A DNA stretch of 64,000 nt, taken from contig JAUJPP010000005.1 of NCBI GenBank assembly GCA_030562195.1, positions 23,485,106 to 23,549,105 of the forward strand, in the 5' to 3' direction. This DNA is from Nipponacmea schrenckii. Its lineage: Eukaryota > Mollusca > Gastropoda > Lottiidae. The notes beneath the pieces are model-generated. The model made no database searches, had not been told where the DNA came from, and saw only the letters and a program-made list of their open reading frames with translations. Positions within the stretch are counted from its first letter, which is position 1. The number at the start of each line of letters is the position of its first letter. Made by a program: the position numbers and the translations under genes. This document shows positions 10,315 through 21,727 of the stretch, one piece after another.

Positions 10315-10430
10315 AATCAGTTGCATTGAAAATAAATAACCCGTTCAAACAACTGGTATTTTAGATTGAAACTTTGCCGTTAAGTACAATTGGGATAAAT
10401 GTTCAATTGAAAAACAAAAAGAAAATTATT

Positions 10431-10549
10431 TGTCAGAAGTGGGATTCGAACCTACGCCTACATTCGTAGACCAGAATGCTCAAATCACTGATTACCAGCG
10501 AAGGAAAGTATCCTTGAGTCTGGCGCATTAGACCGCCGGCCATACTGAC
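10431..10549 (-). tRNA. tRNA-Leu (CAA) with intron, possibly decayed
   Basis: Acceptor GTCAG.../...CTGAC with A73, anticodon region GACTCAAGG, then about 36 nt of intron ending ...GATTTGAGCA, then TTCTGG and a long variable arm. An intron after the anticodon is usual for animal tRNA-Leu-CAA. The D arm lacks a base relative to the usual GGCCGAGCGGTC, and the T stem has an A opposite C, so function is uncertain. A 3' fragment of another copy lies at 19757-19793. Confidence 0.75.
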
Positions 10550-10739
10550 TTAACCCTACCAGCGGAATTAATCCAAGCGCTCATTATGGCGTGTTTATAT
10601 TGTTAGGCATAGTTACTGTGCACCAGTTCTTTTGATAATGCAAGGGGTGTATACTAATACTACTGGATTAAGGATTAGATTGGGCTGGAGTAATGATTAA
10701 CCTACAAGACAAAAGAGCACTCACTAATGTCGAGAAATA

Positions 10740-13700
10740 GGAGTATTTCTAATTTATATTATATTTATTTATTTACCGAGCGTTAAGATAAATACCTTTT
10801 AGCTCTATATAAATATACAATACACATTATATAATAGGACAGTAAGATAATAAAAATAAACACAAAAATAAAAAATAAAGAACAAAAACACAATTACAGA
10901 AACATAATTACAAAAATATATTTATTATGGAAGAAGAGTGTCTACATATTCGGTTCTTTTTTTTAAATGCACAAAATAGGAATTTAGATATAGAGTTTAA
11001 AATCAAGCTGGAGTTCGATGACATAATTGAAACAAATTTATATAAGGAGGGATATTTGCAATAATATTGTGGTAAAAAACGGTTCTGAGGTCATTATAAA
11101 AGGGATATATTAGTAGGAAATGAAGCTCGTCTTCTATTGCATTAAGGTTGCAGACAATACATAATCGGGTGTTTCTCTTAGATTTAACAAATCTACCACT
11201 TTCAATATTTAAACGATGTGAACTACACCTAAAACGTGATAATGCGACTCTATATTTTTCTATATCAATACAGTTTAAGTAAGTTTGCATTTTAAAATCA
11301 ACAGTGAAAAAATTATAATAAAATAGTTTGCTACATTCGTTTCTGGAGCTGTTCCAGACTTGCTCATGTTGATCCAATAGTCTTTGTTTCAAAATAGTGA
11401 TTTACATCTTTAGAGATAATATAATCTTGGTAAGTCCAGAGTACAGTTAAACCTAGAGTGTCTAATAGACATTTTAATTTATAACACCAGTTATCTCCCC
11501 GTCTATAGTTAGCTGATACTCGTATTGATTTATAAATAAAACTTAATAAATTATCATTAATTAAAATGTTTATCCAGTATTTTAAAATAAGTACGTGTCT
11601 TTTGACACTTAGGGGTATCCGCCCTAATTCACTAATAACAACAGCTGTAGGCGTTGTGGGTTTCACTCCCAGTATTCGTTTGCAGAATTTAAGTTCCACT
11701 GTTTCAATTTCTTTTGAAGCTTGGTAACCCCAAACAGATGTACCGTAAGAGAGAACAGAACCTACATACGAATCAAATAATTTACATTTCTGACTAATAT
11801 TGAAATAAACACCATCAAAGACATTATACAATTGAAATAATGGTTTTGATCCTTTAGCTGCTATTGCTTTCTGAGCAGTATTAAATTTACCATTCATACT
11901 AAGTTCAATACCTAAGTAATTAAATGATTTAACAATTTCTAAGGATTGATTGTCGTAGTAAAAATCATAACTTGTAACTGATTGCCCTTTTTGAAAAACC
12001 ATAACTTTAGATTTCTTGATGTTTATTTCAAGTTTCCATTGGTCACAATAGGTATTCAAATTATCTAATTGCCTTTGTAGGCCAGCTTGTGATCGTGACA
12101 ATAAGGTGGTATCGTCTGCATACATCAAACATGGAATTATCAAATTGTAAATAATTACAGGATCTAACACATTTTCACTTAAAAATCATCAAAGTCATTC
12201 AAATACAGTAAGAATAGCAAAGGGGATAAGTTGTCTCCCTGTTTTACTCCAGATAATGAGGTTTGTGACGTTTGATATGGGTATGTTATACATAATTCTA
12301 TTTTACTATACATTGATGAAATAGAGGTTAATATTTTTGTGCTAATACCGTAAGTTTCTAGTTTTGTAAGTAATAATTTACGATCGATTTTATCAAAACA
12401 TTTGGAGTAATCGATAAAAGCACAGAATACCTTACTACCTTCTGCTAGGTATTTTGACACAATTAATTGGAGAATAAAGATTCAATCTACGGTACTTTTG
12501 TTTTTTTGAAATCCAAATTGCTTATTGGAGAGAAATGAATGACTATCTGCTCAAAAAATAAGCCTGTCGTTAATCAACATAGAATATAGTTTGGCCAATA
12601 CGTTCATAATTGTGATTGCTCTGTAGTTATTGGCGTCGTTTTTGCTACCTTTCTTGGGTACTGGCACAATGTCGCAGACTGACCAATTGGATGGATATAA
12701 CCCATTATCAAAAATACAATTGAACAATGAACATAAAGGACCTTGAAGTAGTTTATTCAGATGTTTGACCACCTCTGGGATAATGCCATCGTTACCAGAG
12801 CTTTTACCACATTTAAGCTTTTTAATTGATTTTTCAACTTCTTGTATTGTAAATTCAGAATCGAGCTCGGAGTCGGTAACGATAGAGGAATAGGCAGCGT
12901 CATTAGAATTATCGTAAATTCCCCTAAAGTGCAGATAAAAATCATTATAGGTTAAAGAGCTTGTTTCAACTTTCACATTTGTATAATACCCAGAAATCTG
13001 CTTCCAGAACTCTTTAGGCAGAGGGGTGGAAACTACTATCTCGTAGTTCCGGGAAAGCACGGGCCTAGGAATCAGGCCTAATTTTTATTTTTTTATCTTT
13101 AGGGTTAGTCCTAGCCTTTTCACAGAGTTCTTTCCCTTGTTTAAATTTGAAATGCGCTTCAAAGTTTTATTATAACTACTTCGGGATAGCACCATATTTT
13201 CTTTAGTTTTTACACATTTGTCTTTTTTATATATATTTCTACTGTCATTAAATAATTCTCTCGAGGTATGACATGAACTATTAAACCCTGCACTTGGTTT
13301 TTTCTTCGATTTATGTTTATTCTTTGAGAAGTTGACACTAATACCCAGAACTGTAAAAGCTCAAATATGTTATTACTCACATCACTGATAATAGCATCTA
13401 TCATCGCTTGATTCAAGGCACCTGAAATGGTTGTTGTGGACAGATTTAGGGCAGTAAATGAGATGTATAACTCAGAAGTTTTGTCAGAGTTCCATTTAAA
13501 CAATCGTTGACTGCATACTGGTTCGGTGGGTGTTGTATTGTGATCAATATTAGGTATTACGGACTTCTTTGAAAAACATAGCTCAAGATGAAGTGGTGTA
13601 TGGTCTGAGTGGACTTCGAGGTTCAAGATACTAAATCGAAAGATTGAAGACAGATAGATTGGATTAATCAATGCATAGTCTATAACACTTGAACCGTTTG

Positions 13701-14094
13701 GATTAAAGCACGTAAAGGAACCTGCTTCCAATCTTCCATTTAGAATGCAAAGTTCGGTGTTTTTGCGCGTCTGTAATAGCCTTAAACCAAAAGGATTTGT
13801 GCAACTATCACACGATTGTCTTCTCTCAATATCAATATCAGAATTTAGGAATTGATGAGGTTGGAATTTGTCCTTGATTGTGTCGGATCGTTATTCGATC
13901 TAGCATTAAAATCACCAATTACCAGAAATATACCATCTGTGATAGCCAATTTCTCAGTGATGAATGCTAGGACTTTATCTGTGCAATTCTCATCAATATT
14001 TTCTTTTAAACCAAAGAAAAGTAAATTATCTCTCATACTTCTCGACTGCACATTTAACAGTTCATCTAAAGAACAGATTATAAAAAATTCATTT
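10740..14094 (-). mobile_element. Element C: non-LTR retrotransposon, internally deleted and frameshifted
   Basis: The minus-strand coding remains run from 14051 to 11003. The reading order is an ORF1-like end, endonuclease C-terminal half, reverse transcriptase and a C-terminal Cys-His region. Its sequence differs from elements A, B, D and E, so it is another clade; I could not name it. Its 5' end lies one or two bases from the 3' end of tRNA-Ser (14095), and its 3' end, not precisely located, lies within about 200 bp of tRNA-Leu. Boundaries are approximate on the 10.7-kb side. Confidence 0.75.
11003..14051 (-). pseudogene. Fused ORF1/ORF2 remnant of element C
   Basis: The first stretch (14051-13845) reads RDNLLFFGLKENIDENCTDK, an L1-type ORF1 motif, and runs straight into VIGDFNARSNNDP, an endonuclease motif, so an in-frame deletion joined ORF1 to ORF2. 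Endonuclease end: VIDYALIN and SDHTPL (13731-13400). Reverse transcriptase: KCGKSSGNDGIIPEVVK, NWSVCDIVPVPKKG, NNYRAITIMNVLAKLYS, FIDYSKCFDKIDR, GVKQGDNLSPLLF and LMYADDTTLL. C-terminal region: CIVCNLNAIEDELHFLL. Breaks occur near 13740, 13200, 12520, 12175 and 11380. It cannot make a whole protein. Confidence 0.8.
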
Positions 14095-14176
14095 CGACGA
14101 GAATGGAATTCGAACCCACGCGGGGAGACCCCAATGGATTAGCAGTCCATCGCCTTAACCACTCGGCCACCTCGTC
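14095..14176 (-). tRNA. tRNA-Ser (GCT)
   Basis: An 82-nt class II tRNA: acceptor GACGAGG/TTCTCGTC, anticodon loop CTGCTAA (GCT, reads AGC/AGT), long variable arm TTGGGGTCTCCCCGC, T arm GTGGGTTCGAATTCCAT. Element C begins at its 3' end. Confidence 0.9.
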
Positions 14177-14287
14177 ACATTCCCACCCAAAGTCCAATGC
14201 TCTTTGTTTCCCCATAAAAAGATCGAATATTGGTTATTTCGATAAATAAATTTTAAAAAAGTGTCCGCCGCCAGAGTTCAGCACTCC

Positions 14288-14360
14288 TGCCGAAACCCGG
14301 GATCGAACAAGGGACCTTTAGATCTTCAGTCTAACGCTCTCCCAACTGAGCTATTTCGGC
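14288..14360 (-). tRNA. tRNA-Phe (GAA)
   Basis: 73 nt: acceptor GCCGAAA/TTTCGGC, A73, D arm AGCTCAGTTGGGAGAGC, anticodon loop CTGAAGA (GAA), T arm TTGTTCGATCCCGG. Divergent neighbour of tRNA-Tyr. Confidence 0.9.
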
Positions 14361-14462
14361 CGACAAAAGCAATGTGTTCAGCGTTCGGATGATTTCAGCA
14401 TCTCGTCTTTGTACATATTAGGAAGCCATTATATTTTTATTTATCAGAAATTATCCTGGCGG

Positions 14463-14554
14463 CCGACGATAGCTCAGTTGGTAGAGCGGAGGACTGTAGT
14501 GTTGCATAGATTGGAGTTATCCTTAGGTCGATGGTTCAAATCCGTCTCGTCGCA
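14463..14554 (+). tRNA. tRNA-Tyr (GTA) with intron
   Basis: Acceptor CCGACGA/TCGTCG, anticodon loop CTGTAG followed by an intron of about 19 nt (TGTTGCATAGATTGGAGT), then TATCC and the T arm ATGGTTCAAATCCGT. The last stem base is C here where the copies at 21054 and 21330 have G, so the 1-72 pair is lost. Confidence 0.85.
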
Positions 14555-14645
14555 TAATAGTTTTTCTTTCCATTGATGCATATAGAAAGAATTCACCCCG
14601 GCATAAAATATGGAGCACAGAGAATAGAAACGAGAAAAAGTACAC

Positions 14646-14718
14646 AGCCCCCAGGGATGATCGAACTCCCGACCCCTGGTTTACAAGACCAGTGCTCTAG
14701 CCACTGAGCTATGGAGGC
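14646..14718 (-). tRNA. tRNA-Thr (TGT), copy 1
   Basis: 73 nt: GCCTCCA acceptor, D arm AGCTCAGTGGCTAGAGC, anticodon loop CTTGTAA (TGT), T arm CGGGAGTTCGATCATCCC. The T stem has an A where copy 3 has C. Confidence 0.85.
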
Positions 14719-15018
14719 TTGAGAACAACAGCTGTCTCAGGGTTTTGTTCGGTCATTGCTTCATTGACAACATTCTCTTACCGACTTTTTGATTGGGATC
14801 GATAAAAAAAAATTACTGTTTATGAATGGTGGTTGATGGTCGGCCATTTTTGTGATCTTGACGGTGTTTGTTTACTGTGACAAAATCCGTGTATATCTGG
14901 CAAAGTGTAAGCCATCTGTACTTTAAATTTGTGTTATCTTTTTTATTTGGAATTACTCTATCCAATAATGAAAGTTTACTTTGTTAAAAACTGACTTTAA
15001 GGGTTTTTTTTCCCAAAA

Positions 15019-16106
15019 ATGGCAGAAGCCCAAATCGGACATGATCAGGTCAAATCGGATCAAGGTGTTAAAAATCGGCCTAAATTGAGTCAAAATGTTT
15101 GGAAGCCAATTTTTTCGAAAGAGTCCACTGTTCTAGTAACTGTTAAGAGTAAACTAGAAACGCCTGCTGGTAAAGTTATTAAAGCCGTTCGAGATGTATG
15201 CGGTGATGATTCGATATTGTCCTGTGTACCTAAAAGTGGTAAGATGTATGAAGTGGCCCTTATCGATCCTGAATGTGCCAAATGTTTAGTGGAAGCTGAA
15301 TGCGTCATTGATGGAGAATCAGTTTTTATTCGCCATGTTTCTTCAAGAGTAAAAGTGGTGTCATTCATCTCTCTACTCTGATTACTGATGGTGAGATTGA
15401 AGAAAAGCCGAAACATTGGGGCGTTGAGTTGGTCCTATTAAGAGGAGACGATATGAATTCGATGGTGTTTATGATGGTACGAGGTATATGAAAGTGAGCT
15501 TTCCACCAGGTAAATCCTCTTTGCCATACTCTGTTGGTTTTCAATCTGAAGCTGGTGTAGAATACTATAGTGTGCGCCATGATAATCAGGAGAAGGTGTG
15601 CTTCAATTGTTTATCACATGATCATCTAAACGCATCATGTCCTAGAAGAGTCTGTAGACGATGCATGCAGGGTGGTCATATTCAGCGAAACTGTGTGGCT
15701 GTTATCTGTAGTAGTTGTGAGGAACTCATAACTAATTGTTTTTGCATGCCTCCTGCAGTATGGCCTCTAGGAGGGACGGATGGTGGTTGAAGATGCTCCC
15801 GATTTGGGTGATAATGTTGTTCCTGTTGTTGAATGTGACGATGATATTATTGCTGATGATGACAACCCTGTTTGTCATGGTGATTCTGAGATAAGTGCTG
15901 AAGGTAATGATGTAGATGTTCCTGAAAGTAAAAGTGATGTCTTAACTAATGATAGTCGACCTGATTTCAATGACAGAACAAATACCAAGAGGCCTCTCCC
16001 CGATGAATCTTCTGATGATACCAGAAGGTCGAGAGCTGATAATATTTCCTCATTAAATATCAAGAAAAAAATTCATTCACGGTCGGAGTCTTACAACTCC
16101 TTATAG
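15019..16106 (+). pseudogene. ORF1 of element D
   Basis: ATG at 15019 (MAEAQIGHDQVKSDQGVKNR). It shows the DDSILSCVPKSGKMYEVAL block and RVKVVSF, a frameshift near 15380, then FPPGKSSLPYSV, YSVRHDNQEKVCFNC with two CCHC knuckles (CFNCLSHDHLNASC, CRRCMQGGHIQRNC), a second frameshift near 15785 and an acidic Asp/Ser-rich tail to 16106. Same block order as ORF1 of element E. Confidence 0.8.
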
Positions 16107-16228
16107 ACGGTCGTTGACGGTTCGACCAAATGAAGAACATTTAAAACAACTGTGTATTCGACGTGAAACATTGAAGAATCAAAATGAATCTAAACTTAAA
16201 TTAATCACTAATAAATAAATAATTAACT

Positions 16229-19200
16229 ATGTTAATTTATTCTATAAATATTCGCGGCCTCCGTAGTATTAAGAAAATTAATGATTTATTTGCACTGGCG
16301 AAAGTTATGTCTGTTGGAATTCTATGCCTTCAGGAAACATTCTGGGGTGAGGAATTTATTGAGCAATACAAACATTTATGGGATGGCACCGTTCATTACT
16401 CTTGTGATGCGAACAGTCATCGTCGAGGATGTGCTATTCTTATTTCAAAGGAGTATTCCTCGAAAGTGTCGAATCCAATATCAGATGAATCTGGTCGTTT
16501 TGTTCATATGAGTGCAATTCTGTCAAATTCAATATTATTTCTTGTTACTTACCAAATGTGCAAAATCAAAGATCGGTGTTCTTAAAATATTTACAAAATA
16601 TTTGTAGCAATGATGATTCCTTCCTTTTGTGGAGATTTTAACGACGTAAGTGATTCCTTTATGGATCGCTCGAAAACTCAAGCATCTTTTCGTGCAGAGC
16701 CCCGTAATCTACCTGCTTTTGTTGAAAAGTGTAACCTAATTGATTGTTGGCGTTTTTTCAATCCTTCAAAAAGGGTCTTTACACGAAGTCAGGAAATCGG
16801 TGGGGTCCTGAAACAATCTCGAATTGATTTTATATTTGCCTCCAGAAACATTCGACATTTTCTTCAACGGTCTACCATATCACATACCAGTCTCAGTGAT
16901 CACAGCTTCGTTACTCTGTCGTTGGGTTTGAATAGGATCGATAGGGGGCCTGATTGCTGGGTACTGAATAATTCCCTCCTAAATGATTTTGAATACCGCA
17001 AAGTGATCGAAAATCTAGTAAAAGAATCTCTTACATGTTCGTTGTACAACACAGAAGTGTTAGTGTGGTGGGACATTCTGAAGTATCAGATTAAAACGAA
17101 CGATTATCTATGCCTCGAAGGTTCGCCGAAAGTCTTTAGAACGCTACTGGTTTGTTCAAAAGCGTCTAAAATTCCTGTATGACAGAGCATCGCGTGACTT
17201 AGTGTATGATTCAAAAATTCTTACGGAGTAAGAGCTAGAGCTTTCAGATTTTAAGAATTATGTGTGCGAAGGAGCAATTCTCCGTTCCAAATCAGTGGAC
17301 GCTCTTGATTCGGAACGAAATTCGCAGTACTTCTTGAATCTTGAGAAGAGGAAACAAAATACATGTTCAATCACTGAAATTGTTGGAAGTGATGGTTTGG
17401 TAACCAGTGACACCTTTCAAATTTTGGAGTGACGCGGTCCTTTTATGCACACTTGTATTCTCTTGAACCATCTTTAGATTATAATGAAACTGTTTTAGAT
17501 CCATTACTCCGAAATACTCTTTCCGAGGAAGATTGTGATTCATGTGAGGCTGACTTAACCAAGGATAAACTTTACTCAGCCCTTAAAGGTATGGCAAGGA
17601 ATAAATCACCCGGTAGCAATGGGCTAACTGTTGAGTTTTTTGTTCGGTTCTGGCCCTTGATAGGCGATATTTATTTCAAGGTTATTATGGATGTGTTGTC
17701 TAGCTCAGAACTTTCTTCTAGTATGAAACGTGGTGTGATATCTGTGTTCTATAAAAACAAGGGGGATAAAAATAATCTAAAAAATTATAGGCCAATAAGT
17801 CTACTTAATGTCGACTACAAAATCCTCTCCCGCTGCCTTACATTACGACTTAAGAATGTTGTATCATCATTAGTGTCAGTTAATCAGACATCATGTGTAC
17901 CAGGGAGAGATATAGCCTTTAATGTTTGTGCAATTAAGGATATTTTGGATTATGTTGACGTTGAAGATATCCCTCTGTATCTACTAAAAATTGATTCCCA
18001 GAAGGCCTTTGATAGAGTCTCTCACGCATACATGTTTGATGTCATTAGATTAATGGGATTTGGACCAATTTTTCAAAAATGGGTAAAAATCCTTTACAGA
18101 GATATTAAAAGCTGCGTGAAGGTTAATGGCCACATATCTCTGTCCTTTCCCGTCTTGAGATCTGTAAGACACGGTTGTCCCATTGCGGTTCTTTTATATG
18201 TCCTCTCGGTTGAGCCACTAAATTCGTTGATTCTTTCCAATCCTGGCATAAAAGGTATTCCAATACCTTTGTCTCGTGAAATATCTCTGATTTATCAACA
18301 TGCTGACGATGTTACGTTGACTCTTGCAGATCTAAATTCGGTTAATCAGACTTTTATTAGTTTAGAAAAGTATTGCAACCTATCTGGAGCAAAAGTAAAT
18401 GTTGAAAAGTCGGAACTGATGGTGGCTGGTAGTGCAAATTGCACACATGGAATGTTATCTTTACCTCTTAACGTAACACGTGATAGTATTTTGGTTCTAG
18501 GTATTTATTTAGGTCCAAATAGACTGGAATGTGAACATTTAAATTGGAATGGCAAGATAAATAGGTTCAAAAGGGTTCTTAATATGTGGATTCCGAGACG
18601 TATGTCCTTAGTTGGTAAAAGTATTGTCTTAAACACCCTGTGTCTGTCATTATTATGGTATGCCCTCAGAATTATAAGTATGCCATCATGAGCATGTGAT
18701 GCGATTCAAACTGCAATTAAATATGTTCTTTGGTCCACCAAACCCACCTTGATTAAACAGTCAACTCTTATTGGAAGCAAAAAAAATAGGTGGTTTGGAT
18801 ATTCCTACAATTAGGGCAAGAAGAGATTATTTTAGACTGTGCTGGTTATCAAAATATCTTAATCCTGAAATCAATTGTTACTGGAAGTTTTTTATGACTT
18901 ATTTTTTAAAACGGTATGACAACTTACACTTATCCTATGAAATTTTGTTCATGCATAAATATAGTAAAAAGACTTTGTCCCAATTACCGTCTTTCTATAG
19001 AGAGGTCTTATGCGCTTTGGATTCTATTAATGCTAGGACGCGAAAATTTTCTGATGATTATCAGTTCATAATAAATCAGCCTTTGTTTTCTAGTCCTTTT
19101 TTGATGACAGACATCTCTGAGAGGATGATAAATTATTTTAAGGCATCCGGTCTTGTTAAAATTTCTGATATTATCTATGGTCATCAGGTTGGTTTTCTTC

Positions 19201-19487
19201 TATGTTCTAATGTGATTGAAATTGTTTGTGAATCAGTTCCGGGATCAAAAGGTGGGTTTATCTCTAAAGCCTATGATAAGTTTATAAATGATAAACCCGA
19301 GTCCTGGCAAAATGCTATTAACACTACTAATTTGCCTTTTGAAGATCTTAGTAATTTTGATGTATGTTTTAAACAATATTTTATTCAAGTATTATATAAT
19401 ACATTACATACGTTATATATATGGTTTCAGAAACAAGCCGAAGCTTATATAAATCCGTTACCAAAAAAATATATATATCCAGCATAG
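16229..19487 (+). pseudogene. ORF2 of element D (endonuclease and reverse transcriptase), frameshifted
   Basis: ATG at 16229 (MLIYSINIRGLRSIKKINDL). Endonuclease residues: LQETFWG (Glu), GDFNDVSDS (Asp and Asn), SDHSFVTL (Asp-His). Reverse transcriptase (17429-18691): KSPGSNGLTVEFF, YRPISLLNVDYKILSR, KIDSQKAFDRVSH, RSVRHGCPIAVLLY and QHADDVTLT. Breaks near 16585, 17180-17430 and 18690, so inactive. Remaining C-terminal part (18771-19440) ends at a block matching TTRSVY of element E, beyond which the protein is lost. Confidence 0.85.
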
Positions 19488-19756
19488 AATTACAAAACAT
19501 TATTTAGTAAAATTTCTATAATAATAATTATGTCAATTTAGTTCATAAAAGGGAAGAGGAGAAAAGTGATGTTGGCCTGAGTTCGGGGAAAGAAACACTG
19601 TTCAGATGCTAATCATATCTGGAAAATAATGGCTGCAAGATCACCAAAGCTATGAGCAAGAAGTTGCTGTATCATTATTTGGTTATTTATATCAAAATCG
19701 CTTAGTTATTGCTATAAATGACTGAACCACAGAAAAAATATGACTGTTTGTTTGTA
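19488..19756. other. No recognisable feature
   Basis: Non-coding sequence between the last similarity to a LINE and the tRNA-Leu fragment. No match to the 3' end of element E was seen. Confidence 0.4.
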
Positions 19757-19793
19757 ACGAATGTAGGCGTGGGTTCGAATCCCACTTCTGACA
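19757..19793 (+). pseudogene. tRNA-Leu (CAA) 3' fragment
   Basis: ACGAATGTAGGCGTGGG plus the T arm and acceptor end CTTCTGACA; the 5' half and intron are gone. Its T stem (GTGGG) is intact, unlike the copy at 10431-10549. Confidence 0.8.
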
Positions 19794-19910
19794 AATAATT
19801 TTCTTTCTGTTTTTCAATTGAACATTTATTCCCAATTGTACTTAACGGCAAAGTTTCAATCTAAAATACCAGTTGTTTGAATGGGTTATTTATTTTCAAT
19901 TCGATTGATT

Positions 19911-19937
19911 GCGCCGCTGGTGTAGTGGTTCGGCGCA
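19911..19937 (+). pseudogene. tRNA-Gly body with internal deletion
   Basis: GCGCCGCTGGTGTAGTGG joined directly to TTCGGCGCA. The anticodon and T arms are deleted. Same locus as the CCG-anticodon gene at 10244-10314, in the inverted copy of the cluster. Confidence 0.8.
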
Positions 19938-20019
19938 CATTTTAGTGAATTTTTATCCTCGAATATGATCGACACATACAGGATTTTCGCCACAGATGCA
20001 GTTTTCTACAGCGAACGGT

Positions 20020-20092
20020 GCCTCAATAGCTCAGTGGTTAGAGCACTGGTCTCGTAAACCAGGGGTCGGGAGTTCGAACCTCCCTTGAGGCT
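20020..20092 (+). tRNA. tRNA-Thr (CGT), inverted cluster copy
   Basis: 73 nt, same as 10096-10168 on the other strand except acceptor TTGAGGC (fully paired with GCCTCAA here). Confidence 0.9.
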
Positions 20093-20363
20093 GAGTCATG
20101 TAAAGGATGTACTTTTCAAAATTCGTGACACATTTCCTGTGCGAGAGATTCATTGAAATAGCAGAGTGAATTGGGGATGCATCCCTTTTGTCACGTCGGG
20201 TTTCAGATGCAGGGACAAAATCATTTCAAACGTTTGAAAAATAGTGGCATCATGTCATGGGTTTTAATTTTGCTGGGTATAATATTGTTGAATTTTCGAC
20301 GTAAAATAAAATGAAGGCGGCTAAAAGAACATCGTGCACATATTCAAAGATGAAAAATTTTCT

Positions 20364-20435
20364 TGCGTCGGCCGGGAATCGAAACCGGATCGATTGCTTG
20401 GAAGGCAACCATGCTATCCTTTACACCACCGACGC
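20364..20435 (-). tRNA. tRNA-Gly (TCC)
   Basis: 72 nt: acceptor GCGTCGG/CCGACGC, A73, anticodon loop CTTCCAA (TCC), T arm CCGGTTTCGATTCCCGG. Only whole copy in the window; the copies at 7317 and 9805 are 20-nt remnants. Confidence 0.88.
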
Positions 20436-20652
20436 CGACAAACAGCCTTGTTTCACACGTTATAAAAACCTAATCCATGTTTTGATAAATATTAATGAAG
20501 CAAGCATAGCATATTAAACATTATTGATCTTGTACCGCCCGATCTTCAAACAACGCACAAACTAACTATTGTCTCGGTCACTTAAAGGGGAGTGTATGGA
20601 GTAATTGCTAAAAATTAGGATTGACTTCCATGTTTTAACCCGATTTATCCAT

Positions 20653-20745
20653 GCATCAATAGCGCAGTAAGCAGCGCGTCAGTCTCATAATCCACTTATT
20701 AGAAGAGCAATCTGAAGGTCGTGAGTTCGATCCTCACTCGGGGCA
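20653..20745 (+). tRNA. tRNA-Met (CAT) with intron, acceptor stem degraded
   Basis: Elongator-type tRNA-Met: D arm AGCGCAGTAAGCAGCGC, anticodon CTCATA, a 20-nt intron (ATCCACTTATTAGAAGAGCA), then ATCTGAAGG and T arm GTGAGTTCGATCCTCAC. The acceptor reads GCATCAA where the minus-strand copy has GCCTCGA, breaking pairs; likely a pseudogene. Confidence 0.7.
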
Positions 20746-20889
20746 GATATTTTTTCATAGTAAGGAATTATTTATTACCATTCAAAAACAGTAATTTTTT
20801 TTTTATCGATCCCAATCAAAAAGTCGGTAAGAGAATGTTGTTTATGAAGCAATGACCGAACAAAACCCTGAGACAGCTGTTGTTCTCAA

Positions 20890-20962
20890 GCCTCCATAGC
20901 TCAGTGGCTAGAGTACTGGTCTTGTAAACCAGGGGTCGGGAGTTCGATCATCCCTGGGGGCT
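20890..20962 (+). tRNA. tRNA-Thr (TGT), copy 2
   Basis: 73 nt, as 14646-14718, with GAGTACTGG in place of GAGCACTGG, changing one D-stem pair. Confidence 0.8.
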
Positions 20963-21053
20963 GTGTACTTTTTCTCGTTTCTATTCTCTGTGCTCCATAT
21001 ATTATGCCGGGGTGAATTCTTTCTATATGCATCAATGGAAAGAAAAACTATTA

Positions 21054-21145
21054 TCCGACGAGACGGATTTGAACCATCGACCTAAGGATAACTCCAATCT
21101 ATGCAACACTACTGTCCTCCGCTCTACCAACTGAGCTATCGTCGG
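21054..21145 (-). tRNA. tRNA-Tyr (GTA) with 19-nt intron
   Basis: 92 nt; acceptor CCGACGA/TCGTCGG with A73 fully paired; CTGTAG then intron TGTTGCATAGATTGGAGT, then TATCC. Confidence 0.88.
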
Positions 21146-21194
21146 CCGCCAGGATAGTTTCTGATAAATAAAAATATAATGGCTTCCTAATATG

Positions 21195-21225
21195 TCTAAC
21201 GCTCTCCCAACTGAGCTATTTCGGC
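21195..21225 (-). pseudogene. tRNA-Phe 5' half
   Basis: GCCGAAATAGCTCAGTTGGG then AGAGCGTTAGA, the first 31 nt of tRNA-Phe, in the centre of the inverted repeat; the rest is replaced by the left arm. Confidence 0.85.
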
Positions 21226-21329
21226 CGACAAAAGCATTGTGTTCAGCGTTCGGATGATTTCAGCTTCTCGTCTTTGTACATGTTAGGAAGCCATTATATT
21301 TTTTTATTGATCAGAAACTATTCTGGCGG

Positions 21330-21414
21330 CCGACGATAGCTCAGTTGGTAGAGCGGAGGACTGTAGTGTTGCATAGTTATCCTTAGGTCGATGGTTCAAA
21401 TCCGTCTCGTCGGA
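21330..21414 (+). tRNA. tRNA-Tyr (GTA) with 12-nt intron
   Basis: 85 nt; same as the copy at 21054-21145 but the intron is shorter by 7 nt. Acceptor stem fully paired. Confidence 0.88.
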
Positions 21415-21508
21415 TAATAGTTTTTCTTTCCATTGATGCATGTAGAAAGAATTCACCCCGGCATAAAATATGGAGCACAGAGAATAGAAACGAGAAAAAA
21501 AAGTACAC

Positions 21509-21581
21509 AGCCCCCAGGGAGGATCGAACTCCCGACCACTGGTTTACAAGACCAGTGCTCTAGCCACTGAGCTATGGAGGC
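21509..21581 (-). tRNA. tRNA-Thr (TGT), copy 3
   Basis: 73 nt; T arm GGGAGTTCGATCCTCCC fully paired. One anticodon-arm change (CCAGTGGTC in the T-side stem), otherwise the best-preserved Thr-TGT copy. Confidence 0.85.
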
Positions 21582-21727
21582 TTGAGAACAACAGCTGTCT
21601 CAGGGTTTTGTTCGGTCATTGCTTCATAAACAACATTCTCTTACCGACTTTTTGATTGGGATCGATAAAAAAAAAAAATGACTGTTTATGAATGGTAATA
21701 AATAATTCCTTACTATGAAAAAATATC

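Larger units (their letters stand above)
14831..19756 (+). mobile_element. Element D: decayed Tx1/L1-like retrotransposon
   Basis: On the left, similarity with the tRNA-cluster copy at 21.7 kb (tatgaatggt) ends at 14830, marking the boundary. The coding part (15019-19487) parallels element E: ORF1 with CCHC knuckles, then ORF2 with endonuclease and reverse transcriptase. The C-terminal quarter of ORF2 is missing. On the right the element meets the 3' part of a tRNA-Leu-CAA gene at about 19757. No target duplication was seen, and since the true 3' end is missing the right junction may be secondary. Confidence 0.8.

Noticed and set aside
15090..15416. Minus-strand frames inside elements D and E
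   Set aside because: Shadow frames of ORF1 and ORF2 with no conserved motif.
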